From the NCBI RefSeq assembly GCF_030209375.1, contig NZ_JARVSC010000004.1, positions 1 to 64,000 on the forward strand: DNA of 64,000 nucleotides. Reading direction: 5' to 3'. Source of the DNA: Plantibacter sp. ME-Dv--P-122b. GTDB lineage: Bacteria > Actinomycetota > Actinomycetes > Actinomycetales > Microbacteriaceae. Below the pieces are notes generated by a model, which saw only the letters and a program-made list of their open reading frames with translations, was not told the DNA's origin and made no database searches. Position 1 is the first letter of the stretch, and each line of letters starts with the position of its first letter. Below are positions 1 through 9,333 of this stretch, one piece after another. The translations under genes were made by a program, and so were the position numbers.

Positions 1-2
1 GG

Positions 3-776
3 TCAGGCGGTCGCGGGGGCCTCGGCGGGCGCCGGCGGTACGTAGCCGAGTTCGGCGGAGATCGCGGTCGTGGTGGCGAGGAGCTGCGGCAGGAGGGCGC
101 GGACGCCGCTGTGGGGGAGGACCATCGTCGGGACCGAGATCGACACCGCCGCGGCGACCCGGCCGTCGGGACCGAAGACCGGCGCAGCCACGCAGTTCAT
201 GAAGCTCTCGTGCTCCTCGTGGTCCTCGGCCCACCCGCGTTCGGTCGACCACTCGATCTCGGCGAGCAGGGCGTCGGCGTCGGTGATGGTCTTGTCGGTG
301 TACCGCTCGAAGACGATGCCCGTGACGACGCGTCGACGCTCCGCCTCGTCGAGTCCGCCGAGGAGTACCTTCGCGACGCCGGTCGCGTAGAGGGAGGCGG
401 GCAGGCCGACGCGCGAGTACATGCGCAGGGGCTGACGGGACTCGACCTTGTCGATGTAGAAGACGGAGCCGCCCTCGTAGGCGGCGAGGTGCACCGTCTG
501 GCCCGTGGCCGCCCCGAGCGACCGGATGTGCGGAGCGGCGACGCCGCGGACGTCCTGCTCGTCGAGCGCGGTCTGGGTCAGCTCGAACATCGCCCGCCCG
601 AGGTGGTACCGGAACGACGCGTCGCGCGTGACGAAGCCGTGCTCCTCGAGCGTGTTGAGCAGGCGCAGCACCGTGGTCTTGTGCACGCCGGCCGTCGCCG
701 CGAGCGCGTCGAGGGAGTTGGTGCCCGCGACGATCTCGCGGAGGAGGTCGAGGGCCCGGGACAGTGACTGGCTCAT
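3..776 (-). CDS. IclR-family transcriptional regulator
   Basis: This is a 257-residue DNA-binding regulator. The N-terminal winged helix-turn-helix lies at about residues 5-65 (LAATAGVHKTTVLRLLNTL), followed by the IclR effector domain at about 75-245. The length is normal for the family. I start it at ATG 776 (MSQSLSRAL) because the longer reading frame upstream is low-complexity Arg-rich sequence. This ATG overlaps the stop codon of the upstream sugar kinase in an ATGA, so the two are translationally coupled. It is the obvious candidate to bind the palindromic TTGC-rich region at 1897-1924 and control the divergent sugar-acid cluster. The effector is unknown; a keto-deoxy sugar acid is likely from context. 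Confidence 0.9.
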   Translation of the reverse strand: MSQSLSRALDLLREIVAGTNSLDALAATAGVHKTTVLRLLNTLEEHGFVTRDASFRYHLGRAMFELTQTALDEQDVRGVAAPHIRSLGAATGQTVHLAAYEGGSVFYIDKVESRQPLRMYSRVGLPASLYATGVAKVLLGGLDEAERRRVVTGIVFERYTDKTITDADALLAEIEWSTERGWAEDHEEHESFMNCVAAPVFGPDGRVAAAVSISVPTMVLPHSGVRALLPQLLATTTAISAELGYVPPAPAEAPATA

Positions 777-1825
777 GCGCCGGCCGTCCCGTGCGCGCCG
801 ACGGTGCTCCACGGCAGCGGGCGGTCGGCGGTGATGCGCCATGACGCCCACTGCTCGTCCGTCGCGTCGACGATGGTGCTGACGCCCTGGGCGTCGGGCA
901 CGAGCTCAGGCCGGTCGCCGTGGCAGATGAGCGTCGACGCCGCGACGGCGTGGCCGAGCCGCGTGCAGGCGGTGTCGGAGCGTGCCGCGGCCAGCCCAGC
1001 CAGGTAGCCGGCGGCGAACGCGTCGCCGGCGCCGACCGTCTCGACGACCTCGACGGACAACGACCGCACCTCGGTGCCTGCCGCTGGGTCACGGTGGAGG
1101 GTGGTCGCGGCGTTCTCCTCGTCCTTCAGCACGATGCGCTGCAGGGTCGGCAGCTCGGCGAAGAGGCGGGCGGCGTCCGTGTGGCCGAAGAACAGCTCTG
1201 CTTCGTCGACGCCGAGGAACAGGACGGACGCCTGGTCGAGCAGGCGGTGCAGCGGGGCGGTCGAGCGACGCTCCCAGAGTCGCGGCCGGAAGTTGAGGTC
1301 GACGCTCAGGACGGTGTCTCGGGGGAGCGCCTCGCCCAGCTCGCCCACGAGCAGCGCGGTCGAGTCGGAGAGGGCCGGGGTGATGCCGGAGGTGTGCACG
1401 ATGGCCGAGGCGGTGATGGCCGCCCGGGTCGCCTCGTGCTGCAGGGTGTCGACGCCGAGCTGCGACGCTGCGGATTCGCTGCGGTAGTAGTGCATCCGCG
1501 GCCGACGATCACCGTCGGCGCTCACGACCGTCTCCTTGACGTAGAGGCCGGTGGGCCGGTGGTCGTCGCGTTCGACGGCGTCGGTGAGGACACCGTCGTG
1601 CCGGGCCGTCTCGAGGATGTAGTCGCCGAAGCCGTCGTCGCCGAGGCGCGAGATCCAGTGAGTGGGAACGCCCAGGCGCGCGAGGCTGGAGGCGACGTTG
1701 AACTCGGCACCGCCGACGGCCGTCTGGTATGCGCGCGCCTCGGCGACGGGGAGCTGGCCCTCGGGCAGGAGGACGACCATCGCTTCGCCGATCGTGCTCA
1801 CGGTGGACGGTGACGTCGTCATCAC
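773..1825 (-). CDS. PfkB-family sugar kinase, probably 2-keto-3-deoxygluconate kinase
   Basis: This 350-residue ribokinase-fold kinase carries the N-terminal substrate motif (AVGGAEFNVASSLARLG, about residues 36-52). It also has the C-terminal PfkB signature VGAGDAFAAG near residue 265, with the catalytic Asp. It probably phosphorylates 2-keto-3-deoxygluconate to KDPG, because a KDPG-type aldolase gene lies in the divergent arm of the cluster. That substrate is inference; PfkB kinases vary and fructokinase-like activity is possible. It is first in the minus-strand operon with the IclR gene and is read from a promoter at 1874-1903. A start one codon later (second Met) is equally possible. Confidence 0.85.
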   Translation of the reverse strand: MMTTSPSTVSTIGEAMVVLLPEGQLPVAEARAYQTAVGGAEFNVASSLARLGVPTHWISRLGDDGFGDYILETARHDGVLTDAVERDDHRPTGLYVKETVVSADGDRRPRMHYYRSESAASQLGVDTLQHEATRAAITASAIVHTSGITPALSDSTALLVGELGEALPRDTVLSVDLNFRPRLWERRSTAPLHRLLDQASVLFLGVDEAELFFGHTDAARLFAELPTLQRIVLKDEENAATTLHRDPAAGTEVRSLSVEVVETVGAGDAFAAGYLAGLAAARSDTACTRLGHAVAASTLICHGDRPELVPDAQGVSTIVDATDEQWASWRITADRPLPWSTVGAHGTAGA

Positions 1826-1873
1826 GGTTCCCCTCGTGTCTCGGCCGGGTCCGGTTGACGGCCTGTGGACGCA

Positions 1874-1903
1874 ATGCTAGAACAGACGTAGCGCCGGATG
1901 CAA
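1874..1903 (-). promoter_or_regulatory. Promoter of the kinase-iclR operon
   Basis: On the minus strand, TTGCAT (1903-1898) and TAGCAT (1879-1874) are separated by 18 bp. This is a good sigma-70-type match. The -35 box lies inside the operator-like element, so a bound regulator would block it. Confidence 0.55.
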
Positions 1904-1924
1904 TGTATGTTGCAATATGCGCAA
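1897..1924 (-). promoter_or_regulatory. Operator-like TTGC repeat element, shared with 54102-54129
   Basis: On the minus strand it reads TTGCGCATATTGCAAC, five bases, then TTGCATC. It contains an inverted repeat TGCAA-N6-TTGCA (1899-1914) and an overlapping TTGC/GCAA pair (1910-1924). It sits between the divergent kinase and PLP-enzyme genes and covers the minus-strand -35 box. The near-identical element at 54102-54129 supports a true binding site. IclR binding is inferred from position. Confidence 0.65.
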
Positions 1925-1979
1925 CGCTTGATGTTCACGATGTCGGCGGGTGCAGCGCTCGATCGCGAAACGAGGGACC

Positions 1980-3284
1980 ATGACGGACGAGTTCGATGCC
2001 GGCGCGCTGGGCGTGCTCGACGGCAGCCTCAAGGGCTTCCCACCGGCGTCCGTCGGGACCGACGCCGCCAGGTTCCTCGCCGGTCGGCCGGCGCTCGCCG
2101 ATTTCACGACGCCGCTCGTCACGCTCGACCGCTCGGCGGTCACCGACAACGTCGAGACCATGCGGCAGTGGTGCGACCGCTCAGGAGTCGGTCTCGCGCC
2201 GCACGGCAAGACCACGATGAACCGAGCCCTGTGGCAGCGTCAGCTCGACGCGGGTGCCTGGGGTATCACCGTCGCGACCCCCTGGCAGCTCTCCGTCGCG
2301 CTCGGCTGGTCGATCCCGCGCGTGATGCTCGCCAACGCCCTCGTGCAACTCGAACACCTGCGCGCCGTCGCGCGGGCCCTCGACACCGGCGACGCCGAGA
2401 TCGTCGTGTGGGCCGACTCCGTCCGCGCGGTGCAGATCATGTCGCGGGTGCTGGCCGAGCAGCCGCCCCGCCGCCCACTCCACGTGCTCGTCGAGCTCGG
2501 GGCCCCTGGTGGTCGCACCGGAGCCCGCGACCACGCCACGGCGCTCGAGATCGCCGAGGCGATCATCGCATCGCCCGAACTCGCACTCGCCGGCGTCAGC
2601 GGCTACGAGGGGGCGCTCGCGCACCACGGCGACGAGGGTTCACTGCAGATCGTGCGCGACTACCTGACGTCGCTCGCCGAGCTGCACACCGGGCTCCTCG
2701 CCGACGGCCGCTACGACGATCGTGTCCGGACCCTCATCGTGACCGCCGGGGGCAGCGCCTACTTCGACGTGGTCGCCGAGGTGCTCGCCGGACTGCGCGA
2801 CCTCGACGGTGCTCACGGACGCGCCGTCGACGTCCTGCTGCGCTCCGGCGCGTACGTGACCCACGACGACGGCTTCTACCGCGGGATCACCCCGCTCGGC
2901 CGCCACGAGGGCACCGGCGACTTCCGATCCGCGATCCACGGCTGGGCGACGATCGTCTCCCGCCCCGAGCCCGGCCTCGCGCTCGTCGACGGCGGCAAGC
3001 GCGACTTCCCGTTCGACGAGGGGCTTCCCGAGGTGCAGGGCGTCCGCCGCGCCGGGTCCGCCACCGTCGAACCGCTCCCGGGCGCGACGACCACGGCCAT
3101 GAACGACCAGCACACCTTCGTCTCCCTGCCGCCGGGTAGCGACGTCGAGGTCGGCGACGTCATCCGCCTGGGCCTCTCCCACCCGTGCACCACCTTCGAC
3201 AAGTGGCGCGCCCTCGTGGTCATCGACGACGTCCGTCTCGCCGAACCGAGCGCCGTCGACGCCGTCACCACCACCTTCGGCTGA
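1980..3284 (+). CDS. Fold-type III PLP enzyme (D-threonine aldolase/D-serine dehydratase family), candidate D-glucosaminate ammonia-lyase
   Basis: This 434-residue protein has an alanine-racemase-like N-terminal TIM barrel. The PLP lysine is K77 in APHGKTT. A C-terminal beta domain carries the metal-binding pair of this family, H401 and C403 in SHPCTTFDKW. Members act on D-amino acids: D-threonine aldolase, D-serine dehydratase, D-amino-acid deaminase and, as I recall, D-glucosaminate dehydratase. Next to a KDG-type kinase and a KDPG aldolase, removal of ammonia from D-glucosaminate to give 2-keto-3-deoxygluconate is the most coherent role, but it is inferred. I choose ATG 1980 because GAGGGA lies just upstream. 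It is first in a plus-strand operon of four genes. Confidence 0.8.
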   Translation: MTDEFDAGALGVLDGSLKGFPPASVGTDAARFLAGRPALADFTTPLVTLDRSAVTDNVETMRQWCDRSGVGLAPHGKTTMNRALWQRQLDAGAWGITVATPWQLSVALGWSIPRVMLANALVQLEHLRAVARALDTGDAEIVVWADSVRAVQIMSRVLAEQPPRRPLHVLVELGAPGGRTGARDHATALEIAEAIIASPELALAGVSGYEGALAHHGDEGSLQIVRDYLTSLAELHTGLLADGRYDDRVRTLIVTAGGSAYFDVVAEVLAGLRDLDGAHGRAVDVLLRSGAYVTHDDGFYRGITPLGRHEGTGDFRSAIHGWATIVSRPEPGLALVDGGKRDFPFDEGLPEVQGVRRAGSATVEPLPGATTTAMNDQHTFVSLPPGSDVEVGDVIRLGLSHPCTTFDKWRALVVIDDVRLAEPSAVDAVTTTFG

Positions 3285-3306
3285 GCCGAACCGAACAGGA
3301 GCCCCC

Positions 3307-3966
3307 ATGACGCTCGAGACCCCACCCAGCACGCCACACGCCCTCGACGCCCTGTACGCCGACCGCGCCATCGCCGTCGTCCGCGTGCCCGTCATCCCCG
3401 ACCCGGTCGAACTCTGCCGGGCGCTCGCCGCGGGCGGGATCCGTAGTGTCGAGTTCACCTTCACCACGCCGGGCGTCGAAGCGCTCATCCGCGCTGCGGC
3501 CGACGCGATCGGCGACCACGGGGCCGTGATCGGCGCGGGGACGGTCGTGGACCGCGACACCGCGCAGCGCGCCGTCGACAGTGGCGCGCAGTTCCTCGTC
3601 ACCCCCGGTCTGAGCGAGGAGGTCGCGGAGGTCGCCACCGCCGCCGGCATCCCGTTCCTGCTCGGTGCGATGACGCCCAGCGAGGTCATGCGCGCCGCGT
3701 CGCTCGGTTCCCACGCAGTGAAGATCTTCCCAGCCGCCGCCATGGGGTCCGGCTTCCTCAAGGACCTCAAGGGCCCGTTCCCGGGTCTCCGGCTCGTGCC
3801 GTCGGGCGGACTGCACGCCGGGAACGCACGGGAGTACATCCAGGCCGGTGCAGCAGCCGTGACCGCGGGGTCGAGTGTGGTCGGTGCGGCCGACGTCGCC
3901 GCGGCCGACTGGGCCGGGGTCACCGAGCGTGCGACCGCCTTCACCACGGCGGCCCTCCTGCCGTGA
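3307..3966 (+). CDS. eda: KDPG/KHG aldolase (2-keto-3-deoxy-6-phosphogluconate aldolase)
   Basis: This 219-residue class I aldolase has the normal family length. The Schiff-base lysine is K139 in [13 protein letters not shown]. The phosphate-binding [12 protein letters not shown] segment and the catalytic-Glu region VEFTFTTPG are also present. It cleaves KDPG to pyruvate and glyceraldehyde-3-phosphate in the cytosol. An AGGAG site precedes ATG 3307. Its TGA overlaps the GTG of the next gene (GTGA), indicating coupled translation. In this cluster it would be the last step of amino-sugar-acid breakdown rather than of a general Entner-Doudoroff route, since no edd is nearby. Confidence 0.9.
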   Translation: MTLETPPSTPHALDALYADRAIAVVRVPVIPDPVELCRALAAGGIRSVEFTFTTPGVEALIRAAADAIGDHGAVIGAGTVVDRDTAQRAVDSGAQFLVTPGLSEEVAEVATAAGIPFLLGAMTPSEVMRAASLGSHAVKIFPAAAMGSGFLKDLKGPFPGLRLVPSGGLHAGNAREYIQAGAAAVTAGSSVVGAADVAAADWAGVTERATAFTTAALLP

Positions 3967-5603
3967 CGCCGCGACCGACGGACGGAGCGAGCGCGGTGGT
4001 CATCCGCGGCGCTCGCATCGTCGACGGCACCGGCGGACCGAGCATGCACGGGTCGCTGCTCATCGACGGGGGCCGCATCATCGCGATCGGGGCGTCCGCC
4101 GAGGCCGACGCACCCGCCGACGCGCTGATCATCGACGCCGACGGACTCGTCGCATCGCCCGGCTTCATCGACATGCACGCCCACTCCGACCTGGCCGTCC
4201 TGCGCGACCGCGACCACCTCGCGAAGGTGTCGCAGGGGGTCACCACCGAGGTCCTCGGACAGGACGGGCTCTCCTACGCCCCGACCGACGACCGCACCAT
4301 GGCGATCGTCCGACAGCAGATCGCCGGCTGGAACGGGCAGCCCGACGACGTCGACTTCGCTTGGCGGACCGTCAGCGAGTACCTCGACCGGGTCGACCGC
4401 GGCGCGGCGCTGAACGTCGCCTACCTCGTGCCGCAGGGCTCCGTCCGGATGCTCGTGGTCGGCACCGAGAACCGCCCGGCGACCCCTGACGAGATCACCC
4501 GCATGCAGGAGCTGGTCGCCGCCGGTATGCGGGACGGGGCGGTCGGGATGTCCTCCGGCCTCACCTACGTGCCCGGCATGTTCGCCGACACCGAGGAACT
4601 CGTCGCGCTGTGCCGCACCGTCGCCGAGCACGGCGGCTTCTACGCACCGCACCAGCGCTCGTACGGCAAGGGCGCGCTCGAGGCCTACGCGGAGATGATC
4701 GACGTCAGTCGTCGTTCCGGCTGCGCGCTGCACCTCACGCACGCGACGATGAACTTCGGCGTCAACGCCGGCCGGGCCGCCGAACTCGTCGCCCTCATCG
4801 ACGACGCCATCGCGGACGGCGTCGACATCACGCTCGACACGTACCCCTACCTGCCGGGATCGACGACCCTGTCTGCGCTGCTGCCGAGCTGGGCGGCGGT
4901 CGGCGGGCCGGACGCGACGATCGAGCGCCTCGGCGACGACGACGTCCGAGCGCGGATCCGGTACGAGCTCGAAGTCGTCGGCACGGACGGCTGCCACGGC
5001 GTCGTCACCGACTGGGCCACGATCGAGATCTCCGGTGTCGCGAACCCCGAGCTCGCCGGCTTTGTCGGCCGGACCGTCGCCGACATCGCCGCGGAGGATG
5101 CGGGACACGCGTGGTCGGGCGACCCGACGGCCCTGTTCTTCGCGCTGCTCGAAGCCGATCGGCTCGCGACCGGCATCCTCCAGCACGTCGGCGACGAGGC
5201 CAACGTGCGCACGATGATGGTGCATCCCGCCCACACCAGTGGGAGCGACGGGATCCTCATCGGTGCGAAGCCCCACCCGCGCGCGTGGGGCACCTTCCCG
5301 CGCTACCTCGGCCACTACGTCCGCGAGGAGGGGGTGCTCGAGCTGGAAGACGCCGTCGCGCACCTCACCTCGCGTCCGGCTGCCCGGCTCGGTCTCACCG
5401 ACCGCGGTGTGCTCCGCGTCGGAGCCGTCGCCGACGTCGTCCTCTTCGACCCGGCGACCATCGCCGACCGCGCGACGTTCGCCGAGCCCCGGCAGCAGGC
5501 CGCCGGCATCCCGTGGGTGTTCGTGAACGGCGCCGCCGTCATCGCCGACGGTCGCCGCACCGACGCCGTCCCCGGTCGCTCGATCCGCCGCCGCCCGGCC
5601 TGA
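3963..5603 (+). CDS. N-acyl-D-amino-acid deacylase (D-aminoacylase family)
   Basis: This 546-residue amidohydrolase-superfamily zinc enzyme starts with GTG 3963 overlapping the eda stop. The metal motif is [10 protein letters not shown] with H72 and H74. Further family hallmarks are the EVLGQDG and [12 protein letters not shown] segments and the C-terminal [11 protein letters not shown] and [12 protein letters not shown] stretches. The length matches the family (480-550). It hydrolyses the N-acyl group of D-amino acids. N-acetyl-D-glucosaminate is formally such a substrate, and the neighbours (PLP lyase, kinase, aldolase) suggest it; ordinary N-acyl-D-amino acids are the alternative. A fragment of a paralogue occurs at 53726-54076. 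Confidence 0.88.
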   Translation: MTPRPTDGASAVVIRGARIVDGTGGPSMHGSLLIDGGRIIAIGASAEADAPADALIIDADGLVASPGFIDMHAHSDLAVLRDRDHLAKVSQGVTTEVLGQDGLSYAPTDDRTMAIVRQQIAGWNGQPDDVDFAWRTVSEYLDRVDRGAALNVAYLVPQGSVRMLVVGTENRPATPDEITRMQELVAAGMRDGAVGMSSGLTYVPGMFADTEELVALCRTVAEHGGFYAPHQRSYGKGALEAYAEMIDVSRRSGCALHLTHATMNFGVNAGRAAELVALIDDAIADGVDITLDTYPYLPGSTTLSALLPSWAAVGGPDATIERLGDDDVRARIRYELEVVGTDGCHGVVTDWATIEISGVANPELAGFVGRTVADIAAEDAGHAWSGDPTALFFALLEADRLATGILQHVGDEANVRTMMVHPAHTSGSDGILIGAKPHPRAWGTFPRYLGHYVREEGVLELEDAVAHLTSRPAARLGLTDRGVLRVGAVADVVLFDPATIADRATFAEPRQQAAGIPWVFVNGAAVIADGRRTDAVPGRSIRRRPA

Positions 5604-5656
5604 TCGCTCCCTCGTTCCTCCCCACCTCCGCGCCTACAGACACAGAAGGTCCTCCC

Positions 5657-7126
5657 ATGCCCATCACCGCCCTCGCGCGCAGCGTCGTCGCCGCCGCACC
5701 AGCCCCGAGCGATCCCATCGGATGGCTGCAGCAGACCACCCCCGGCCTGCTCATCCTCTGCGCCGTCGCCATCGCGGTGCTGCTGTTCCTCATCATCCGG
5801 GTGAAGCTCGAACCGTTCATCTCGCTCTTCATCGTCGGCATCGGCCTGGCGCTCGCGACCGGGACGAGCATCTACCAGATCGTCGGCGTGGCCGTGCCGG
5901 ACCCCTTCGACGACGAGCAGATCAAGCCGGGGGCGTCGCTCCTCGAGACCGGCTTCGGCGGCATCCTCGGGCACATCACGATCATCATCGGTCTCGGCAC
6001 CGTGCTCGGCGCGATCCTCGAACGTTCCGGTGGTGCCGATGTCCTCATCCGGAAGCTCCTCGGTCGCTTCGGCGAACGCGGCGCTCCGATCGCGATGGGG
6101 CTTACCGGCCTCATCTTCGGCATCCCCGTGTTCTTCGACGTCGGCATCTTCGTCCTCGCGCCCCTCGTCTACATCACCGCGCGTCGCGGCGGGAAGTCGC
6201 TCGTGCTCTACGCGCTCCCGATGCTCGCCGGCCTCTCGATGACGCACGCGTTCCTGCCGCCGCACCCGGGACCGACGGCGCTCGCCGGCACCTTCGAGGT
6301 CGGCCTCGGCTGGCTCATCCTCATGGGCTTCCTGTGTGGCATCCCCGCCTTCATCGCATCGGGCATCGCCTGGCCGCTCTGGATCGGGAAGCGCGTCATG
6401 GTCTCCGTTCCCGAGGAGTACGTGCTGGAGCCCGAGGACGACGCCCCCGAGCGCAAGGACGTCTCGCTCTGGAGCGTCGGTCTCATCATCATCACGCCGA
6501 TCCTGTTGATCCTCGCCGCGACCTTCGGCGCCCTCGCCCTCCCGAACGGACCCGTCCTCGAAGCGTTGACGCTCATCGGCAACCCGGCGGTCGCACTCAC
6601 GATCGCCGTCTGCCTCGCGTACTACGTGCTCGGGGTGCGGCGTGGCATGACGCTCGCCGAGCTGGGCGAGCTCTCCGGTCAGTCGCTCCGGCCGATCGGC
6701 ATGATCCTGCTCGTCGTCGGTGCGGGTGCGTTCTTCGGAGCCGTCATCTCGGCGACGGGTGTGGGCGCGGCACTGGCCGAGGTGCTCGGTTCGCTCGGCC
6801 TGCCGATCATCGTGTCGGCGTACCTCATCAGCTCGGGCCTCCGCATCGCGCAGGGCTCGGCGACCGCGGCCATCGTCATCACGGCGGGGATCCTGCAGCC
6901 GGTCGTACTCGCCGGCGACTACTCGCAGCCGCAGCTGGCGCTCATCGGCATCGCGATCGCCGCGGGGTCGATCACGCTCTCGCACGTCAACGACGGTGGG
7001 TTCTGGATCATCGCGAAGTACTTCAACATGTCGGTGAAGCAGACGCTCGCGACCTGGACCGTCCTCGAGACGATCCTCTCGGTCGTCGGCTTCGGGATGG
7101 TCGCCCTCATCTGGCTGTTCGTCTAG
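5657..7126 (+). CDS. GntP-family gluconate/sugar-acid:H+ symporter
   Basis: This 489-residue polytopic membrane protein has about 12 hydrophobic segments. GntP landmarks include GFGGILGHITIIIGLGTVLG, GIPVFFDVGIFVLAPL and HAFLPPHPGPTA. The family imports gluconate and related aldonic acids, and some members take D-serine, by proton symport. It ends the plus-strand operon and would bring in the sugar acid used by the cluster. ATG 5657 is preceded by AGAAGG at a workable distance. The upstream continuation of the frame lies inside the deacylase gene and is not real. The gene is followed by palindrome copy 1 at 7138-7212. Confidence 0.92.
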   Translation: MPITALARSVVAAAPAPSDPIGWLQQTTPGLLILCAVAIAVLLFLIIRVKLEPFISLFIVGIGLALATGTSIYQIVGVAVPDPFDDEQIKPGASLLETGFGGILGHITIIIGLGTVLGAILERSGGADVLIRKLLGRFGERGAPIAMGLTGLIFGIPVFFDVGIFVLAPLVYITARRGGKSLVLYALPMLAGLSMTHAFLPPHPGPTALAGTFEVGLGWLILMGFLCGIPAFIASGIAWPLWIGKRVMVSVPEEYVLEPEDDAPERKDVSLWSVGLIIITPILLILAATFGALALPNGPVLEALTLIGNPAVALTIAVCLAYYVLGVRRGMTLAELGELSGQSLRPIGMILLVVGAGAFFGAVISATGVGAALAEVLGSLGLPIIVSAYLISSGLRIAQGSATAAIVITAGILQPVVLAGDYSQPQLALIGIAIAAGSITLSHVNDGGFWIIAKYFNMSVKQTLATWTVLETILSVVGFGMVALIWLFV

Positions 7127-7137
7127 TTCGCGTCCGC

Positions 7138-7212
7138 AATTCAGGACGGCTGCCGCGTGTCCGGGTCGGGCGCCGGCGTGTCGTGTCCGACGCGCCGGGG
7201 CCGTCCTGAGTT
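7138..7212. repeat. CTCAGGA palindrome family, copy 1
   Basis: An imperfect palindrome of about 75 bp. Outer arms TCAGGACGGC (7141-7150) and GCCGTCCTGA (7200-7209) pair perfectly, flanked by AAT and GTT. Inner GCGTGTC-type sequence resembles the other copies. It lies between the convergent ends of the GntP permease and nucS genes and may serve as a bidirectional terminator. Confidence 0.75.
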
Positions 7213-7220
7213 GTGGACGA

Positions 7221-7916
7221 TCAGAAGAGGCGGGAGTCGCTGTCGTCGAGGCCGCGCATCGCGTCGTAGTCGAGGACGACGCAGCGGATCCCGCGGTCCT
7301 GGGCGAGGGTGCGCGCCTGCGGCTTGATCTCCTGGGCGGCGAACACGCCCTGCACAGGGGCGAGGAGCGGGTCGCGGTTCATGAGTTCGAGGTAGCGGGT
7401 GAGCTGCTCGACGCCGTCGATGTCGCCGCGGCGCTTCAGCTCGACCGCCACGGACGCGCCGGTCGCGTCGGTGGCGAGGATGTCGACCGGGCCGATCGCG
7501 GTCATGTACTCGCGGCGGATGAGTCGGTAGCCGTCGCCGAGGAGCTCGATCTGCTCGGCGAGGAGCTTCTGCAGGTGTGCCTCGACGCCGTCCTTCTGGA
7601 GGCCGGGATCGACGCCGAGTTCGTGCGCGCTGTCGTGGTGGACCTCGTGGATCGACACGATGAGGGCGTCACCGGTCTTCTTGTGCGTGACCTTCCACAG
7701 CTCGGTGATCCCGGCCGCGGCCTGCGTCTCGTCGGGCTCGACCGTCGTGAGCACGCAGGGCGGGCTCATCCAGTTGAGCGGCTTGTAAGAGCCGCCGTCG
7801 GAGTGGACGAGCAGGCTGCCGTCGTTCTTCACCATGAGCAGCCGCTTGGCGAGCGGCAAGTGAGCCGACAACCGTCCGGCATAGTCGACCGAGCACTCCG
7901 CAATCACCAAACGCAC
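7221..7916 (-). CDS. nucS: Endonuclease NucS (mismatch-specific)
   Basis: This 231-residue protein is co-linear with actinobacterial NucS, the mismatch endonuclease that replaces MutS/MutL in this phylum. It begins [20 protein letters not shown] and has the conserved [10 protein letters not shown] motif. The C-terminal RecB-like nuclease domain holds the D...E-x-K catalytic pattern in [19 protein letters not shown]. It cuts both strands at G-T, G-G and T-T mismatches, with beta-clamp help in the characterised enzymes. GTG 7916 matches the known family start and lies 7 bases after a TAGGCT -10 box, so the mRNA is probably leaderless. Confidence 0.95.
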   Translation of the reverse strand: MRLVIAECSVDYAGRLSAHLPLAKRLLMVKNDGSLLVHSDGGSYKPLNWMSPPCVLTTVEPDETQAAAGITELWKVTHKKTGDALIVSIHEVHHDSAHELGVDPGLQKDGVEAHLQKLLAEQIELLGDGYRLIRREYMTAIGPVDILATDATGASVAVELKRRGDIDGVEQLTRYLELMNRDPLLAPVQGVFAAQEIKPQARTLAQDRGIRCVVLDYDAMRGLDDSDSRLF

Positions 7917-7923
7917 GACGACG

Positions 7924-7929
7924 AGCCTA
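7924..7929 (-). promoter_or_regulatory. -10 box of leaderless nucS
   Basis: On the minus strand TAGGCT is followed by 7 bases and then GTG 7916. No Shine-Dalgarno is present. This is the geometry of actinobacterial leaderless promoters. Confidence 0.6.
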
Positions 7930-7952
7930 CCGCGACACCACAGCACGTCCAT

Positions 7953-8000
7953 TCGCCCATCGTCGGGCGACGGAACCCTGAATCGCCCGAACGTGGGCGG
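7953..8000. repeat. Two small hairpins with TCGCCC/GGGCGA arms
   Basis: TCGCCC (7953-7958) pairs with GGGCGA (7965-7970), and TCGCCC (7983-7988) pairs with GGGCGG (7995-8000). They lie between the MFS stop and the nucS promoter and may end MFS transcription. A similar double hairpin follows glyS at 41560. Confidence 0.4.
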
Positions 8001-8011
8001 ACGAACGGGGC

Positions 8012-9256
8012 TCAGCGCTTGCGGCGGCTGCTCTCGCGGGCTGCCGGAGAGGCCAGACCGGCGAACACGATGAGCACGAGCACGACGAACAGGGCGTTGA
8101 GGAGACCGATCGCGTCGCCGAGGATGCCGATGAGCGGCGGCCCGACGAGGAACGCGCAGTAGCCGATCATCGCGACGGCGCTCACCCGAGCCGCGGCGCG
8201 CTTGGAGTCGTCGGCCGCGGCGGACATGCCCACCGGGAACCCGAGTGAGGCTCCGAGTCCCCAGAGCACGGTCCCGAGGATCATGAGTGCCGTCACCGGC
8301 GTCAGGATGAACAGGACAAGCCCCGCGATCGCGGCTCCAGCCGACACCCGAAGCACCGGCACGCGCCCGAAGCGGTCGATGAGCGGCCCGCCGACGATGC
8401 GACCGACGGTCATCGCGGTGACGAACACGCCGTAGACGAGCGCGCCGGTCGTGTTGCTCTGCCCGTGACCGTCGACGACGGCCAGTGCGAGCCAGTCGTT
8501 GGCACTGCCTTCGGCGAACGCCATGCCGAGGATGATGACGCCGATGAGGATGAGGCGGCCGTCCGCCCAGACCGAGAGGCTCTCGCGGAGTCGGTCCTGC
8601 CACGGTGTCTTCGGTGCGTCGTCGAACTCGTCGGCGACCACCTGCTCGGCCGGGACGAAGCGGACGGCGACGACGGCGACGATCGCGATGACGACCGCCA
8701 TGACGAGCGCGTGCCAGAAGACCTCGAGGCCGGCGGCGGACGCGAGCGCGCCGAGCCCCGCTCCGGCGACCGTGCCGAAGCTGAAGCACGCGTGCATCAG
8801 CGGCATCACCGTCTTGCCGAGCTCCCGCTCGGCCGCGGCCCCCTCGACGTTCATCATGACGTCGAGGGCTCCGTTGCCGAAGCCGAAGACGATGAGCCCG
8901 ACGAGGACGATACCGGCGAGCGGCACGAGGCTCGCGCCGACCCCGATGAGGAGCAGCCCTACTGCGACGAGCCCGAGCACCAGCTGCATGCCTCGCCGCG
9001 GTCCGAGCCGGGCGAGCAGGTGTTGGGAGGCGACGAGGCCGACGACCGATCCGATCGACATCCCGAGGATGAGCAACCCGATGGTGCCGGTAGTGAGTCC
9101 GAGGTTGTCGCGGATGGCGGGGATGCGCGCCACCCACGTGGCGATGCTGAGGCCGCTCAGGGCGAAGATCACGAAGATCGCGTTGCGCCAGGCGAGGAGT
9201 TCGCGGCGTGGCCGAACGGTGACGGGGGCGGTGTGCGGGTTGGTCGGCTCTGACAC
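8012..9256 (-). CDS. MFS transporter
   Basis: This 414-residue major facilitator permease has about 12 transmembrane segments. It starts [23 protein letters not shown] and carries the loop motif [10 protein letters not shown] after TM2 and an equivalent RFGRVPVLR in the second half, typical of YbjJ/sugar-permease-like MFS proteins. I choose GTG 9256 ([11 protein letters not shown]) because GAGGAC lies 5-8 bases upstream. It is divergent from the LacI gene at 9381, with a perfect palindrome between them, so it is the likely target of that repressor. The substrate cannot be read from sequence. Confidence 0.85.
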   Translation of the reverse strand: MSEPTNPHTAPVTVRPRRELLAWRNAIFVIFALSGLSIATWVARIPAIRDNLGLTTGTIGLLILGMSIGSVVGLVASQHLLARLGPRRGMQLVLGLVAVGLLLIGVGASLVPLAGIVLVGLIVFGFGNGALDVMMNVEGAAAERELGKTVMPLMHACFSFGTVAGAGLGALASAAGLEVFWHALVMAVVIAIVAVVAVRFVPAEQVVADEFDDAPKTPWQDRLRESLSVWADGRLILIGVIILGMAFAEGSANDWLALAVVDGHGQSNTTGALVYGVFVTAMTVGRIVGGPLIDRFGRVPVLRVSAGAAIAGLVLFILTPVTALMILGTVLWGLGASLGFPVGMSAAADDSKRAAARVSAVAMIGYCAFLVGPPLIGILGDAIGLLNALFVVLVLIVFAGLASPAARESSRRKR

Positions 9257-9333
9257 GGGGTCCTCGGGATCGGTGCTGGTGCGCCTGGGCGCTCGGTGGA
9301 GCGGGTGGTGAAGCCCGTGCATCGTGGTGGATC

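Noticed and set aside
2640-5363. A 907-codon open frame on the minus strand opposite the sugar-acid cluster
   Set aside because: It mirrors three well-recognised genes, has no domain, and is rich in Arg/Asp/Gly as expected of antisense frames in high-GC DNA.
7953-8000. Double GGGCGA hairpins here and at 41560 as a dispersed repeat family
   Set aside because: Similarity is limited to the short arms; two independent terminators of similar composition explain it as well.
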